Assembly (NCBI RefSeq): GCF_016909495.1
Contig: NZ_JAFBFW010000003.1
Span: forward strand, 558,001-622,000
DNA from: Pantoea coffeiphila
GTDB taxonomy: Bacteria; Pseudomonadota; Gammaproteobacteria; Enterobacterales; Enterobacteriaceae
DNA length: 64,000 nt
Direction of reading: 5' to 3'
In this document: piece after piece, positions 7,966-17,390 of the stretch
How positions within the stretch are numbered: the first letter of the stretch is position 1
Layout of the letters: the number at the start of each line of letters is the position of its first letter
Translations under genes and position numbers: made by a program
The notes under the pieces: generated by a model
Databases searched by the model: none
What the model was told of the DNA's origin: nothing
Seen by the model: the letters and a program-made list of their open reading frames with translations, nothing else

Positions 7966-9614
7966 GGGATCATCCAGGTGAGCACGTAGGCTTGTAAGGT
8001 GGTAATGACCCCTACCATACAGGTGAAAATCAGACTGTGCTTCACCGTAAAGCGGAACAGGTCAGATTCTCTGCCCACCAGGCCCACGGCGGCGCAGGCG
8101 ATGGCGATCGACTGCGGCGAGATCATCTTGCCGGTCACGCCGCCGGTGGTGTTGGCGGCAACCAGCAGCAGGTCCGACACGCCAATCTGCTGCGCTGTGG
8201 TGGCCTGCAGTGCGGCGAACAGGGCGTTAGATGAGGTATCCGAACCGGTCAGGAACACGCCCAGCCAGCCGAGGAACGGCGAGAAGAAGGTAAACGCGTG
8301 GCCGGTATGGGCCAGCGCCAGCGCCAGCGTGGCGGAAAGACCGGAGTAGTTGGCGATGAAGGCGAAGGCCAGCACCATCCCGATAGAGTAAATCGGCAGC
8401 GTCAGCTCTTTCAGCGTGCTGGTGAAGGTGCTTAGCGCGTCGGCCGGTTTCATCTTCAGATAAACGATAGAGATCAGTGCGGCAACGATAATCGCCGTGC
8501 CGGTCGCGGACAGCCAGTCGAACTTGTAGACCGCGGCATACGGCGTGATGGCCGCGACTACCGGCGGCATCTTCGCCACGAGCTTGTCGAGGAACGGAAC
8601 CGGGATGTTCACGACCAGGTTATACAGCTCGCCGCCCGGAGCGAACAGCGCCTTAAACGGCGGAATGCTCCACAGAGTAACGGTGGCGGTCAGGAACAGG
8701 AACGGCATCCAGGCGCGGATAATCTGCCCTGGGCGATACTTTTCCACCACCAGCGGCTGCACGGTGGCGTTCTCCGTGGGGGCAAAGCGGAAGATACGCA
8801 CCGGCTTCCACACGCGCAGGAACAGCGTCAGGCACACCAGTGAAACCAGCGACGAGATAATGTCCGGCAGTTCCGGGCCGAGGAAGTTAGAGCTGAGGTA
8901 CTGTGCCAGGGCAAACGAACCACCCGCCACAATCACCGCTGGCCAGGTTTCTTTAATCCCGCGCCAGCCGTCCATGATCGCCATGATCCAGAACAGCACG
9001 ATGATGGTCAGGAACGGCAGCTGGCGGCCGACCATCTGGCCAATTTCAAAGCTGTCCAGTCCGGTAACCTGCCCGGCAACGATAATCGGAATGCCCATTG
9101 CGCCAAAGGCTACCGGCGCGGTGTTGACGATCAGGCACAGACCGGCGGCGTAGAGCGGGTTAAAGCCCAGTCCTACCAGCAGCGCGGCGGTGATCGCCAC
9201 GGGCGCGCCGAATCCGGCGGCGCCTTCCAGGAAGGCACCAAACGAGAAGCCAACGATCAGCATTTGCAGGCGCTGGTCCGGGGTGATCGACAGGATCGAG
9301 GCACGGATAATATTAAACTGCCCGGTTTTCACCGAGATTTTGTAGACGAACACCGCGGCGACGATGATCCAGGCGATCGGCCAGAGCCCGTAGAAGAAGC
9401 CGTAAACCACCGAAGCCAGCGCGCGATCGACCGGCATCCGGTAGAGGAACAGCGCGACCAGCAGCGCCAGCGCAACGGTGATCGTCGCGGCAACGTACCC
9501 TTTCAGCTTGAGCTTAATCAGGGCGAAGAAGAAGAAGATGATCGGAATGGCGGCGATCAGGCTGGACAGCCAGATATTGCCGAGCGGATCGTAAACTTGT
9601 TGCCAGGATTGCAT
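7962..9614 (-). CDS. lldP: L-lactate permease
   Basis: A 550-residue lactate permease of the inner membrane (proton symport of L-lactate, and in E. coli also D-lactate and glycolate). There are about a dozen hydrophobic segments and the conserved [17 protein letters not shown] region near residue 140. Length is one residue from E. coli LldP. It is the first gene of lldPRD. A candidate -10 (TATACT on the minus strand, 9709-9714) lies between two LldR-type boxes. Confidence 0.97.
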   Translation of the reverse strand: MQSWQQVYDPLGNIWLSSLIAAIPIIFFFFALIKLKLKGYVAATITVALALLVALFLYRMPVDRALASVVYGFFYGLWPIAWIIVAAVFVYKISVKTGQFNIIRASILSITPDQRLQMLIVGFSFGAFLEGAAGFGAPVAITAALLVGLGFNPLYAAGLCLIVNTAPVAFGAMGIPIIVAGQVTGLDSFEIGQMVGRQLPFLTIIVLFWIMAIMDGWRGIKETWPAVIVAGGSFALAQYLSSNFLGPELPDIISSLVSLVCLTLFLRVWKPVRIFRFAPTENATVQPLVVEKYRPGQIIRAWMPFLFLTATVTLWSIPPFKALFAPGGELYNLVVNIPVPFLDKLVAKMPPVVAAITPYAAVYKFDWLSATGTAIIVAALISIVYLKMKPADALSTFTSTLKELTLPIYSIGMVLAFAFIANYSGLSATLALALAHTGHAFTFFSPFLGWLGVFLTGSDTSSNALFAALQATTAQQIGVSDLLLVAANTTGGVTGKMISPQSIAIACAAVGLVGRESDLFRFTVKHSLIFTCMVGVITTLQAYVLTWMIP

Positions 9615-9650
9615 GGCGGCGTCTCCAAAAACATTCTTTTTATAACCAGA

Positions 9651-9663
9651 TTGGTCTGACCAA
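9651..9663. promoter_or_regulatory. LldR operator, promoter-proximal
   Basis: TTGGTCTGACCAA is a perfect palindrome with the TGGT-N3-ACCA core of the FadR/PdhR/LldR group. It sits about 40 bp upstream of the lldP start, downstream of the candidate promoter. Confidence 0.75.
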
Positions 9664-9774
9664 AATGGCGATTTCGTGTGTGCTGCCGCTGATGGTTAAT
9701 ATTTTGTTAGTATAAAACAACAGATGTGATGTTTATTTTGTCTTTCTGTGCGTGGTATTCACATTTTATTTAAA

Positions 9775-9787
9775 TTGGTCTGGCCAA
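9775..9787. promoter_or_regulatory. LldR operator, promoter-distal
   Basis: TTGGTCTGGCCAA differs by one base from the proximal box. The centres are 124 bp apart, close to the spacing I recall for the two looping operators of E. coli lldPRD. Confidence 0.72.
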
Positions 9788-9912
9788 ATTGTGGAGTTCT
9801 GACAGGGAAAATGCGGGTATTCAGAAGTGAGGAATTGATTTAAATCCGTACGACATGACGATGAAAAAGTTCGAGCCGGGAAATGGGGAGCGGGTCGGAG
9901 TTATCCGTAATA

Positions 9913-9939
9913 GTAACGGGCAGCCAGGCCGCCCGTTAC
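9913..9939 (-). terminator. Candidate terminator of the receptor gene
   Basis: GTAACGGGC/GCCCGTTAC, a perfect 9-bp stem with a 9-base loop, 22 bases beyond the receptor stop. The T-run is poor, so it may stabilise the 3' end rather than terminate alone. Confidence 0.5.
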
Positions 9940-9961
9940 AGGTAGAGACTTAAAGCAGGAC

Positions 9962-12157
9962 TTAGAACGACATGGTGACACCAGCGTAGTACGCGCGGCC
10001 CGGTTCGTTATAGGTCGATGCGCCGTCGTTGGCGCGGTACAGCTGTTTATCCAGCAGGTTGCTGACGCCGCCGTTCAGGCGCAGATCTTTGGTCAGCTCG
10101 TAGTTGAGGCTGATGCCAACCACCGAGTACGCGCCGATTTCAGTGCTGGACATTCCTTCCACTTCCAGTCGGGTTTCACTGTACTCACGCGGCTTCTGAC
10201 GGCCGTACATCGTCCAGTTTACCGCGGTGGAAAGCTTATCGGTCACCTGATAATCCAGCATGGTGTTGATGGTGTACTTCGGAATGATCGACAGCGGGTT
10301 GCCGGTTTCCTTGCTCTTCGACTCCATCATATAGGTAGCGTTGGTGCGCCAGTCGAGCACGTCACGCAGCAGTGGTACGGTCAGGTTAGCTTCCAGTCCT
10401 TCCACCAGCGCCTTGCCGCCGTTTTCCCACTGGAGCACGTTATAGTTGGTCGTGGTGGTGGCAATAATGTCGGTACCGGCGACGATTTTGTTTTTGTAAT
10501 CGTTGCGGAACCAGGTGATACCCGCGGAGTAGCCCTCGGCGGCGAACTCCAGCCCCAGCTCTTTGTTCACGCTGACTTCGGCATCCAGGTCGGTGTTACC
10601 CAACAGGTAGCAGCTGCCGCTGGAGATGGTTTTCGGGCAGCCGTTGCCGCGCGTGCCGAGCAGATAGCCTTCGCTGGACTGATACAGGTTCGGCGCTTTA
10701 AACACTCTGGCGATACCGGCCTTCACCTTGAAGAACTCGCCGAGATCCTGCGACAGGTTCAGGCTTGGGCTCCAGTTATTACCGAACTGATTGTGGTGGT
10801 CGAAGCGCAGGCCCGGGATCAGGAAGGTGCCGACCCACGGTTCGATGTTATCTTCGAAGTAGACGGCCGCGGTGGTGGCGCTGTTTTTCGCATTACGGTC
10901 CGCCGGATTGCCCGACTGGCCGCCCACGGCCACGCCGCCGGCGTCGGTGGCGCTGATTGACGCCGGGTCGTTCAGCTCTTCACGATTCCACTCCGCGCCG
11001 AGGGTGACGGTTTGCGATAGCCACTGCTCAATCGGGATATTCACTTCGCCGCTGGTGCGGTAATTTTCCAGACGGCTGGTGCTGAACTCGTCGCTGTTGA
11101 TCATCCCCTCCACACGCCCGGTGGAGCCTTCGTTCAGGCGCGTGTTGTTGGTTTTTTCATACGACGCGGTGAATTTCGAGGTGCCCCATTCCCAGAAGCC
11201 GTTGTGGGTCAGGCCGTAGGACTGGCGATAAAGGCGGTTGGTTTCAGAGCCATACAGCGAGTCGACCAGGCCATTCGGGCTGAGGTTGCCGTTGCTGTAC
11301 TGCGTGTCTCCTGCGTAGATATTGCCCTGGCGGCTGTAGCTGTAATCGAAATCAACGATCTGCGACGGCGTCAGTTTCCAGGAGAGCAGGGCGTTAATGT
11401 CTTTATTACGCACCCCTTCACGACCGGCGGCATAAGAGCCGTTCTGTGCGTTGTTGATATCGGCGGCATCGGCGTCGGTTTTGTTGATGTTGCCGTACAG
11501 GCGCATGGTCAGCGCATCACCGGCCAGCGGGCCGCTGAGGTTAAAGTTGGCGCGTTTGGTATCGCCCTCTTTGCTGTCTTCCGGCTGGTTGGTGAACAGG
11601 GAAAGCGAGCCGTGCCAGTCTTTGGTTGGGCGCTTGGTATAGATATTGATCACCCCGCCCGCCGCGCCGGAGCCGTAACGCGCCGCCGCCGGGCCGCGCA
11701 GCACTTCGATACGATCAACCAGCTCGACAGGCACCCAGTTGGTGTCGCCGCGCGTATCGCGTTCGCCTTTCCAGCTGTAGCGCACCGAACTGCGGGAATT
11801 CACCGGTACGCCGTCGATCAGGATCAGCGTGTTTTCCGGGCCCATGCCGCGAATGTCGATCTGACGGTTGTTGCCGCGGCTGCCGTTGGCGCTGTTACCG
11901 GTCAGATTGACGCCGGGCATTTTGCGGATGATGTCGGAGAGGTCGTTGACCGGTGGGCTTTTGGCAATATCGTCGGCGGTGATGATCGAAACGCCGGGCT
12001 GCTGTTTCAGTTCCTGTTCAGCGGTTTTCTGGACCGTCATCACGGCGTCGCTGTCGTTAGTTTCTGCGTCTTCCGCTGCACTGGCTGTGGTCGCCATTAA
12101 ACCGGTAAGAAGCAGAGCCAGAGGGTGAATCCGAAAACGTCCATATCTGTTCATCAA
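9962..12157 (-). CDS. TonB-dependent catecholate siderophore receptor, FepA-like
   Basis: A 731-residue outer-membrane receptor. A signal peptide ends near ASA (about residue 27), a DAVMTV-like TonB box follows, then a plug domain with RQIDIRGMGPENTLILIDG and VLRGPAAARYGSGAAGGVI, then a 22-strand-type barrel ending in aromatic Phe. The ENTLILIDGVPVNSR plug and overall length resemble FepA/IroN/PfeA receptors for enterobactin-type catecholates. It is divergent from a periplasmic-binding ABC importer with Fur boxes between, so the two form one uptake pathway. The exact siderophore is inferred from family resemblance. Confidence 0.92.
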   Translation of the reverse strand: MMNRYGRFRIHPLALLLTGLMATTASAAEDAETNDSDAVMTVQKTAEQELKQQPGVSIITADDIAKSPPVNDLSDIIRKMPGVNLTGNSANGSRGNNRQIDIRGMGPENTLILIDGVPVNSRSSVRYSWKGERDTRGDTNWVPVELVDRIEVLRGPAAARYGSGAAGGVINIYTKRPTKDWHGSLSLFTNQPEDSKEGDTKRANFNLSGPLAGDALTMRLYGNINKTDADAADINNAQNGSYAAGREGVRNKDINALLSWKLTPSQIVDFDYSYSRQGNIYAGDTQYSNGNLSPNGLVDSLYGSETNRLYRQSYGLTHNGFWEWGTSKFTASYEKTNNTRLNEGSTGRVEGMINSDEFSTSRLENYRTSGEVNIPIEQWLSQTVTLGAEWNREELNDPASISATDAGGVAVGGQSGNPADRNAKNSATTAAVYFEDNIEPWVGTFLIPGLRFDHHNQFGNNWSPSLNLSQDLGEFFKVKAGIARVFKAPNLYQSSEGYLLGTRGNGCPKTISSGSCYLLGNTDLDAEVSVNKELGLEFAAEGYSAGITWFRNDYKNKIVAGTDIIATTTTNYNVLQWENGGKALVEGLEANLTVPLLRDVLDWRTNATYMMESKSKETGNPLSIIPKYTINTMLDYQVTDKLSTAVNWTMYGRQKPREYSETRLEVEGMSSTEIGAYSVVGISLNYELTKDLRLNGGVSNLLDKQLYRANDGASTYNEPGRAYYAGVTMSF

Positions 12158-12196
12158 ATAATCTCAAATTGTGGAGGATTGTAAGATGATGTGTAT

Positions 12197-12215
12197 GATA
12201 ACGAGAATTGTTATC
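12197..12215. promoter_or_regulatory. Fur box at the receptor promoter
   Basis: GATAACGAGAATTGTTATC matches 15 of 19 positions of the Fur consensus GATAATGATAATCATTATC and is itself nearly palindromic. It lies 40 bp upstream of the receptor start codon. Confidence 0.85.
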
Positions 12216-12451
12216 ACTTAAAGACCTGTAAGGACGAATTCACAATATCTCCACAATTGGCTACTTTTGTCAGTTTTTATCAGTTAAATTCCAGTAAATG
12301 CGGATTTTTCAGTTCGTTAAGTGTCATTTTCGCCTTTACATTCCGCGAAATTGTGCAGATTTTGTGTAGAACTCTGGCTTTAGCACGATGTGTTGATCTC
12401 AAACACTACACATTTCAGTCTTTTGCCGTTATTATCCCGCAACAAAATTTA

Positions 12452-12472
12452 ATACGAATAGTTCTCATTTAT
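12452..12472. promoter_or_regulatory. Probable second Fur box at the importer promoter
   Basis: The stretch around CGAATAGTTCTCATTTA matches about 10 of 14 informative positions of the 7-1-7 Fur motif. It is 31-51 bp upstream of the binding-protein start, where repression of the importer would be expected. Confidence 0.6.
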
Positions 12473-12502
12473 ATCAGTTTTCTGATTCTCAGGAGAGAGA
12501 AA

Positions 12503-13447
12503 ATGCGTTTCCCTCAGGCCATTACGTCATCTCTGTTTGCGCTGTCCCTGGTTTGTTCACCCGCTGCGTTTGCTGCCACCGAAGGCGCAACGGTCAGCAT
12601 CGTTCATGCCCAGGGCACCACGGCGGTACCGAAAAATCCGCAGCGTGTGGTGGTTCTTAGCCCGGCCGCGCTGGATATTACCGATGCGCTTGGCGTGAAG
12701 GTGATTGGCGTACCGAAAACCAGCGCCCACTACCCGGCGCACCTGGCAAAATATAATGGCCAGGACTATTTCGATGCCGGTACGTTGTTTGAGCCAAACT
12801 TTGAAGCTCTGAGCAACGCCAAGCCTGACCTGATTATTGCCGGTGCCCGCGCGCGTGATGCCTACGGCAAACTGAGTGAAATTGCACCGACCATCTCTCC
12901 CGATCTCGACCCGCACAACTTCCTCGCGAGCATGACCGAACGCACCGAGCAGCTGGGTGAAATCTTCGGCAAGCAGGAGAAAGCCAAAGAGGTGCTGGCC
13001 GCGTTTAACGCCCAGATCGCCGACGTTCGTAAAGAGTCCGCCAATGCCGGTAGCGCGATGATGCTGATGGTTAACGGCGGCAAGCTCAGCGCTTACTCAC
13101 CGGGTTCCCGCTTTGGCTTTATCTATGATGTGCTGGGCTTTAAACCGGCTACCACCTTTGCGGAAACCGGCAACCACGGCAACTCGGTATCACCCGAGTT
13201 CGTGATGGAAGCTAACCCGGACTGGCTGTTCGTGCTGGATCGCGACAGCGCGATTGGCCGTAAAGAGGGCAGCTCTGCGCAACAGGTGCTGGATAACCCG
13301 CTGGTGCGAAAAACCAACGCCTGGAAAAAACAGCAGGTGGTTTACCTGGACTCCGGTTCGCTGTATATCGCCGGTGGTCTGCAAAGCTACAGCCTGTTGA
13401 TGACCCAGGTGAAGCAGGTACTGGATAAGTCGAAAACCCAGCCGTAA
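12503..13447 (+). CDS. Siderophore-binding periplasmic protein
   Basis: 314 residues. It belongs to the FatB/CeuE/YclQ/VctP group of iron-catecholate binding proteins. ATG at 12503 is chosen because AGGAGAGAG precedes it and a clear signal peptide follows (ending AAFAA near residue 27). The body is a TroA/FepB-type fold starting PQRVVVLSPAALDITDALG. The stop codon abuts the permease start with no gap. No lipobox is evident, so it is likely soluble in the periplasm. Confidence 0.92.
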   Translation: MRFPQAITSSLFALSLVCSPAAFAATEGATVSIVHAQGTTAVPKNPQRVVVLSPAALDITDALGVKVIGVPKTSAHYPAHLAKYNGQDYFDAGTLFEPNFEALSNAKPDLIIAGARARDAYGKLSEIAPTISPDLDPHNFLASMTERTEQLGEIFGKQEKAKEVLAAFNAQIADVRKESANAGSAMMLMVNGGKLSAYSPGSRFGFIYDVLGFKPATTFAETGNHGNSVSPEFVMEANPDWLFVLDRDSAIGRKEGSSAQQVLDNPLVRKTNAWKKQQVVYLDSGSLYIAGGLQSYSLLMTQVKQVLDKSKTQP

Positions 13448-14407
13448 ATGAAATCCTTCGCCTTTACCGCAGGCCTGGCATTATTGCTGGGCCTTACTGT
13501 TTTTAGCCTGTTTGTGGGCGTCAGCCGCGTTACCCTGATCAGTCTGTGGACCGATCCTGAAATGCGCGAGATCCTGCTTATCAGTCGTTTCCCCCGTACT
13601 GCCGCGCTGCTGCTGGCGGGTAGCGCCATGAGCGTTGCCGGTCTGATTATGCAGATGCTGACGCAGAACCGCTTTGTTGAACCCTCCGTCGTCGGTACTA
13701 CCCAGTCGGCCAGCCTTGGCCTGCTGCTGGTGATGATCGTCAGCCCCGCCGCGCCGATTATGCTGAAAATGGGCGTAGCCTCGCTGTTTGCGCTGTTCGG
13801 CACCGCGCTGTTTATGCTGCTGATTAACCGCATTCGGATGAAATCGTCGCTGATGGTGCCGCTGGCGGGCATTATGCTCGGCGCGGTGTTCAGCGCGGTC
13901 ACCACGTTCCTGGCGATGAAGTTCGATCTGCTGCAGGCGCTGGGTGCCTGGGAGTCCGGTGATTTTTCCAGCGTGATGCAGGGCCGTTACGAGCTGCTGT
14001 GGGGCGTGGGGATTATCACCCTGCTGGCCGCGCTGATTGCCGACCGCTTTACCGTTGCCGGTATGGGCCGCGACTTCTCGGTGAATATTGGCCTGCGCTA
14101 CCAGCAGACCATGCTGATCGGCATGGCGATGATCGCGCTGATTAGCGGCGTGGTGATCGTGGTGGTGGGCGTGCTGCCATTCCTCGGCTTAATCGTGCCG
14201 AATATCGTCAGCCTGGCGCTGGGCGATAACCTGCGGCGCACCGTGCCGTGGGTGGCGCTGCTGGGGGCGATGCTGGTGCTGGCCTGCGATATTATCGGCC
14301 GCCTGATTATCCATCCGTTTGAAATTCCCGTCAGTGCGCTGCTCGGCGTGCTGGGCGCGGTGATTTTCCTCGTGCTGATTGTGAGGTCAAAACGCCGTGT
14401 ACACTGA
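13448..14407 (+). CDS. Siderophore ABC transporter permease 1
   Basis: A 319-residue FecCD-family inner-membrane permease (CeuB/FatD/YclN-like) with about eight or nine transmembrane segments. The conserved GxxxxxxGLIMQMLTQNRFVEPSV region lies near residue 65 and the PFLGLIVPNIV coupling region near residue 240. Its ATG follows the binding-protein TAA directly, and its 3' end overlaps the second permease by 11 bp, indicating tight translational coupling. It probably forms a heterodimer with that permease. Confidence 0.94.
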   Translation: MKSFAFTAGLALLLGLTVFSLFVGVSRVTLISLWTDPEMREILLISRFPRTAALLLAGSAMSVAGLIMQMLTQNRFVEPSVVGTTQSASLGLLLVMIVSPAAPIMLKMGVASLFALFGTALFMLLINRIRMKSSLMVPLAGIMLGAVFSAVTTFLAMKFDLLQALGAWESGDFSSVMQGRYELLWGVGIITLLAALIADRFTVAGMGRDFSVNIGLRYQQTMLIGMAMIALISGVVIVVVGVLPFLGLIVPNIVSLALGDNLRRTVPWVALLGAMLVLACDIIGRLIIHPFEIPVSALLGVLGAVIFLVLIVRSKRRVH

Positions 14408-15374
14408 GAACTCAACCGCCAGCCGGTTCACGCCGGGCCGCCGCCTGCTGCTGCTGAGCGCGCTGGTACTGGTGCTGATGGCGATCTTTATGACCATCCA
14501 GCTCCACGGCAATATCGCCTACATCCTTAAGCACCGCGGGCAGATTCTGGCCACCATGGTGCTGGTGGCGTTTGCCTCCGGCATCGGTACGCTGCTGTTC
14601 CAGACGGTGACGCAGAACCGCATTTTGACCCCGTCGGTGATGGGGCTGGAGTCGCTGTTTGTCCTGCTGCAAACCGTGCTGATCTTCGCGCTGGATATCG
14701 GCGGGCTGAGCATGTTGGGCAGCGTGGGCCGCTTCCTGGCGGAGGGCGCGCTGCTGGTGACCTTTGCCACGCTGCTCTATCGCTGGCTACTGAGCGGTTC
14801 CGGGATGGATCTGCACCGCGTGCTGTTGATTGGTCTGGTGTGCGGCACGCTGTTCCGCAGCGCCTCCGGGCTGATGCAGCGGCTGATGTCGCCCGGCGAA
14901 TTTGCCGTGCTGCAAAGCCGGATATTCGCCACCTTTACCCGCGCCGACGGCGGCGTGCTGATGGTCTGCGCGCTGATTGTCGCGCTGGTGTCGCTGGTGG
15001 TCTGGCGGATGCGCCACCGGCTGGACGTGATCGCGCTGGGGGCCAATTCCGCCACCGCGCTGGGCGTGCCGTACCGCCGTAACGTGACCGGCATTCTGCT
15101 GCTGGTGGCGCTGCTGGTCGCTACCTCGACCGCGCTGGTCGGGCCGATGATGTTCCTCGGTCTGCTGATCGTCAACCTGACCTATCCGCTGATCGGTTCC
15201 TGGCGGCATCACTATCTGCTACCCGGCAGCGTATTGATTGGCATGGTCACGCTGATTGGCGGCCAGCTGGTGCTGGAGCGCCTGCTGGATATGGCCGGAA
15301 CGCTGTCGGTGGTGATCGAATTTACCGGCGGTGCGCTGTTTATCTACCTGTTGCTGAAGAAGGCCAAAAAGTGA
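14397..15374 (+). CDS. Siderophore ABC transporter permease 2
   Basis: A 325-residue FecCD-family permease (CeuC/FatC/YclO-like). GTG at 14397 is preceded by GAGG at suitable distance and overlaps the first permease. MFLGLLIVNLTYPLIG near residue 250 is the counterpart of the coupling loop. The stop overlaps the ATPase start as GTGA. Together with the preceding permease it would form the membrane channel. Confidence 0.93.
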   Translation: MYTENSTASRFTPGRRLLLLSALVLVLMAIFMTIQLHGNIAYILKHRGQILATMVLVAFASGIGTLLFQTVTQNRILTPSVMGLESLFVLLQTVLIFALDIGGLSMLGSVGRFLAEGALLVTFATLLYRWLLSGSGMDLHRVLLIGLVCGTLFRSASGLMQRLMSPGEFAVLQSRIFATFTRADGGVLMVCALIVALVSLVVWRMRHRLDVIALGANSATALGVPYRRNVTGILLLVALLVATSTALVGPMMFLGLLIVNLTYPLIGSWRHHYLLPGSVLIGMVTLIGGQLVLERLLDMAGTLSVVIEFTGGALFIYLLLKKAKK

Positions 15375-16129
15375 TTGAAGTAAAAAACGTCAGTAAACAC
15401 TATGACCAGCAGCCGGTTCTGCAGGATATCTGTGCCACTCTGCCTTCCTCGGGCGTGACCTCGATTATCGGCCCCAACGGCGCGGGCAAGTCCACGCTGC
15501 TGTCGGTGATCAGCCGCCTGCTGCTGGCGGACAGCGGCAGCGTCAGCGTCGATGCGCTGGACGTCAGCGATGCCAACAGCGAAAAGCTGGCGCAGGTGCT
15601 GTCGGTACTGCGCCAGGAGAACCATTTCACCAGCCGCCTGACGGTGTACGATCTGGTCAGCTTTGGCCGTTATCCCTACAGCAAAGGGCGACTGAACGCC
15701 GACGACCGCCGCCACGTTGAGCAGGCGCTGGGCTTTCTGGATCTGATCCCGCTGCAAAACCGCTATCTGGATGAGCTTTCCGGCGGGCAGCGCCAGCGTG
15801 CCTTTGTGGCGATGGTGTTATGCCAGGACACGAAATACGTGCTGCTGGATGAGCCGCTGAACAACCTGGATATGAAGCACAGCGTGGCGATGATGCGCCA
15901 GCTGCGTCGCGCGGCGGACGAGCTGGAGAAGTCGATTGTGCTGGTGATCCACGACATCAACTTTGCCTCTGCGTGGTCGGACTACATTCTGGCGATGAAG
16001 GGCGGCAGGCTGGTGTTTCGCGGTACGCCGCAGGAGGTGATGGTGCCGCAGGTGATTGAGGATATCTTCGATCTGCCGGTCACCATCGAAGAGCTGAACG
16101 GCCAGCGCATCGCGGTGTACTACCGCTGA
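15371..16129 (+). CDS. Siderophore ABC transporter ATP-binding protein
   Basis: A 252-residue FepC/CeuD/YclP-type ATPase. Walker A is GPNGAGKSTLL (about residues 34-44), the signature is LSGGQRQRAFVAM (about 137), Walker B is YVLLDEPLNNLD, and the switch His follows in VIHDINFA. It starts at GTG 15371, overlapping the permease stop. It completes the binding protein-permease-permease-ATPase operon driven from the Fur-controlled divergent promoter. Esterase and biosynthesis genes are absent, so use of ferric siderophores made elsewhere is likely. Confidence 0.95.
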   Translation: MIEVKNVSKHYDQQPVLQDICATLPSSGVTSIIGPNGAGKSTLLSVISRLLLADSGSVSVDALDVSDANSEKLAQVLSVLRQENHFTSRLTVYDLVSFGRYPYSKGRLNADDRRHVEQALGFLDLIPLQNRYLDELSGGQRQRAFVAMVLCQDTKYVLLDEPLNNLDMKHSVAMMRQLRRAADELEKSIVLVIHDINFASAWSDYILAMKGGRLVFRGTPQEVMVPQVIEDIFDLPVTIEELNGQRIAVYYR

Positions 16130-16299
16130 TTATTCTGGCGTTCAGGCTGGCATCAACGCTGGTGCTGCACGCTGTCTCTTCGCTGCTCTGCCTCGCGGAT
16201 CTGCGGCGTTTAATCGCCGTATGATGCAACGGCGTTTATTCGCCTCCTGCGGCGGGTGCCGTGCTGCTTTGCGCGGCGCGGCACCGTTCTGGATAGTCA

Positions 16300-16629
16300 T
16301 CACGCCAGCTTGATCAGCACCATCCCCACCAGCAACAGCAGCAGACCGGCCCAGCCTTTGCGGTTCAGGCGCTGGCCGAACAGCACCCAGCCCGCGGCGA
16401 CGGTAGCGACAATACCAAAGCCGCCCCACAGCGCGTAGGCTACCGACAGATCGATGCCCTTCACCGCCTGAGATAGCGCGCTGAACGCCGCCAGCACCGC
16501 GCCCAGCGACAGCACGCCATAAACCTTGCGCCGGAAGCCGTCGGATAGTTTCAGGAAAATATTAGCGACGATTTCCAGAACGATGGCGCCCGCCAGCCAT
16601 GCCGCATGCCCCCATTCAAACGCCTGCAT
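16300..16629 (-). CDS. mdtI: Spermidine export protein, SMR family subunit I
   Basis: A 109-residue four-helix small-multidrug-resistance protein, the same length as E. coli MdtI and with its hallmark [20 protein letters not shown]. The conserved Glu in [12 protein letters not shown] (near residue 19) corresponds to the transport residue of the family. It acts with MdtJ to excrete spermidine. Its start overlaps the mdtJ end by 14 bp, so translation is coupled. Confidence 0.96.
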   Translation of the reverse strand: MQAFEWGHAAWLAGAIVLEIVANIFLKLSDGFRRKVYGVLSLGAVLAAFSALSQAVKGIDLSVAYALWGGFGIVATVAAGWVLFGQRLNRKGWAGLLLLLVGMVLIKLA

Positions 16630-16975
16630 GCTGCACCTCCACGGTTTTCTTCGCCGCGCGGGTCCCGGACTTAATCAGCGCAATACCGACCACCAGCGTG
16701 GTCAGGCCGAGCAGCTTAGTCAGCGACAGCGACTCTTCAAACAGCAGTACGCTGAACAGGGTAATAAACAGAATGCCGATCCCTTCCCACATCGCGTAGG
16801 CCACCCCGAGGGCGATTTTCTTAATCGAAAACGACAGGGTGATGTAGGAGAGGGCGATCATCAGCAGCATTAAAAAATAGCCAAGCGGATTGCCGCTGAC
16901 GCCGGACCACTTCATCAGCAGGGTGCCGGTAATTTCAAAGGCGATGGCCAGCGCCAGTAATAGCCAGTAAATCAT
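16616..16975 (-). CDS. mdtJ: Spermidine export protein, SMR family subunit J
   Basis: 119 residues starting [20 protein letters not shown]. Its Glu near residue 14 is the conserved SMR residue, and [15 protein letters not shown] matches MdtJ. The start at 16975 is chosen over the longer frame because GGAAG precedes it and homology begins there. It heads the mdtJI operon. Polyamine production by SpeC in the same window gives a metabolic context but the loci are 38 kb apart. Confidence 0.96.
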   Translation of the reverse strand: MIYWLLLALAIAFEITGTLLMKWSGVSGNPLGYFLMLLMIALSYITLSFSIKKIALGVAYAMWEGIGILFITLFSVLLFEESLSLTKLLGLTTLVVGIALIKSGTRAAKKTVEVQHAGV

Positions 16976-17338
16976 GATGCATCTTCCGTAAGATGTGAAT
17001 AGCGAGCCTGAAAGCGTGGATAAACCGACGCAGGCTGAAATTAAACAGGGCAAATGACCGCACGGCGTGCGTGATGCCAAAACGGAAGATCGGGACTAAA
17101 GCCCGTTGCGCCAGTGTTGTTCACCGGAAAGGGCGTGGGGGAAAGCAAGTACGACAGTGGGGGTAGAGCGTTCGTTTCTGAACTGATTGTCCATAATTTT
17201 TACAACTTATCCGCGTTGTTGCTTCTCGTCGATGCGGAAAGGAAATTGTCCTCGGGAGTTAAACACCTGATATTTCTACCACGCGGCATGTTTTTTAGCT
17301 CGTCATTTGCAATTCTTTACGCTACTTAGAGGTGAAAA
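16976..17338. other. Intergenic region upstream of mdtJ
   Basis: This contains the mdtJ promoter region and the downstream side of the LysE-type gene. One 71-codon frame on the plus strand (17114-17329) has no ribosome site or family features. Apart from the terminator at 17335-17375 nothing else was seen. Confidence 0.6.
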
Positions 17339-17375
17339 GCCAGTTAATCAGACCTTTTATCTGTCTTTAACTGGC
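17335..17375 (-). terminator. Terminator of the LysE-family gene
   Basis: On the minus strand GCCAGTTAA...TTAACTGGC forms a 9-bp stem with an inner CAGA/TCTG pairing, followed by TTTTCACC. It lies 16 bases past the stop codon. Confidence 0.75.
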
Positions 17376-17390
17376 GTAATTATCTGGTTT

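Larger units (their letters stand above)
9615..9961. other. Intergenic region between lldP and the siderophore receptor
   Basis: Both flanking genes are on the minus strand, so this is the lldP regulatory region plus the 3' end of the receptor gene. It holds two LldR-type boxes, an AT-rich promoter stretch and a hairpin after the receptor gene. No small gene was seen. Confidence 0.7.
12158..12502. promoter_or_regulatory. Divergent iron-regulated promoter region
   Basis: 345 bp between the receptor and the binding-protein gene. It carries a strong Fur box near the receptor start and a weaker one near the importer start. An in-frame upstream extension of the binding-protein reading frame runs through this region but has no ribosome site and lacks signal-peptide character. 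Confidence 0.75.

Noticed and set aside
11204..12100. 298-codon frame antisense to the receptor gene
   Set aside because: Opposite-strand shadow with no motif.
12191..12502. N-terminal extension of the siderophore-binding protein
   Set aside because: Covers the Fur boxes and promoter; the ATG at 12503 has the ribosome site and signal peptide.
17114..17329. 71-codon frame upstream of mdtJ
   Set aside because: No ribosome site, no family resemblance.
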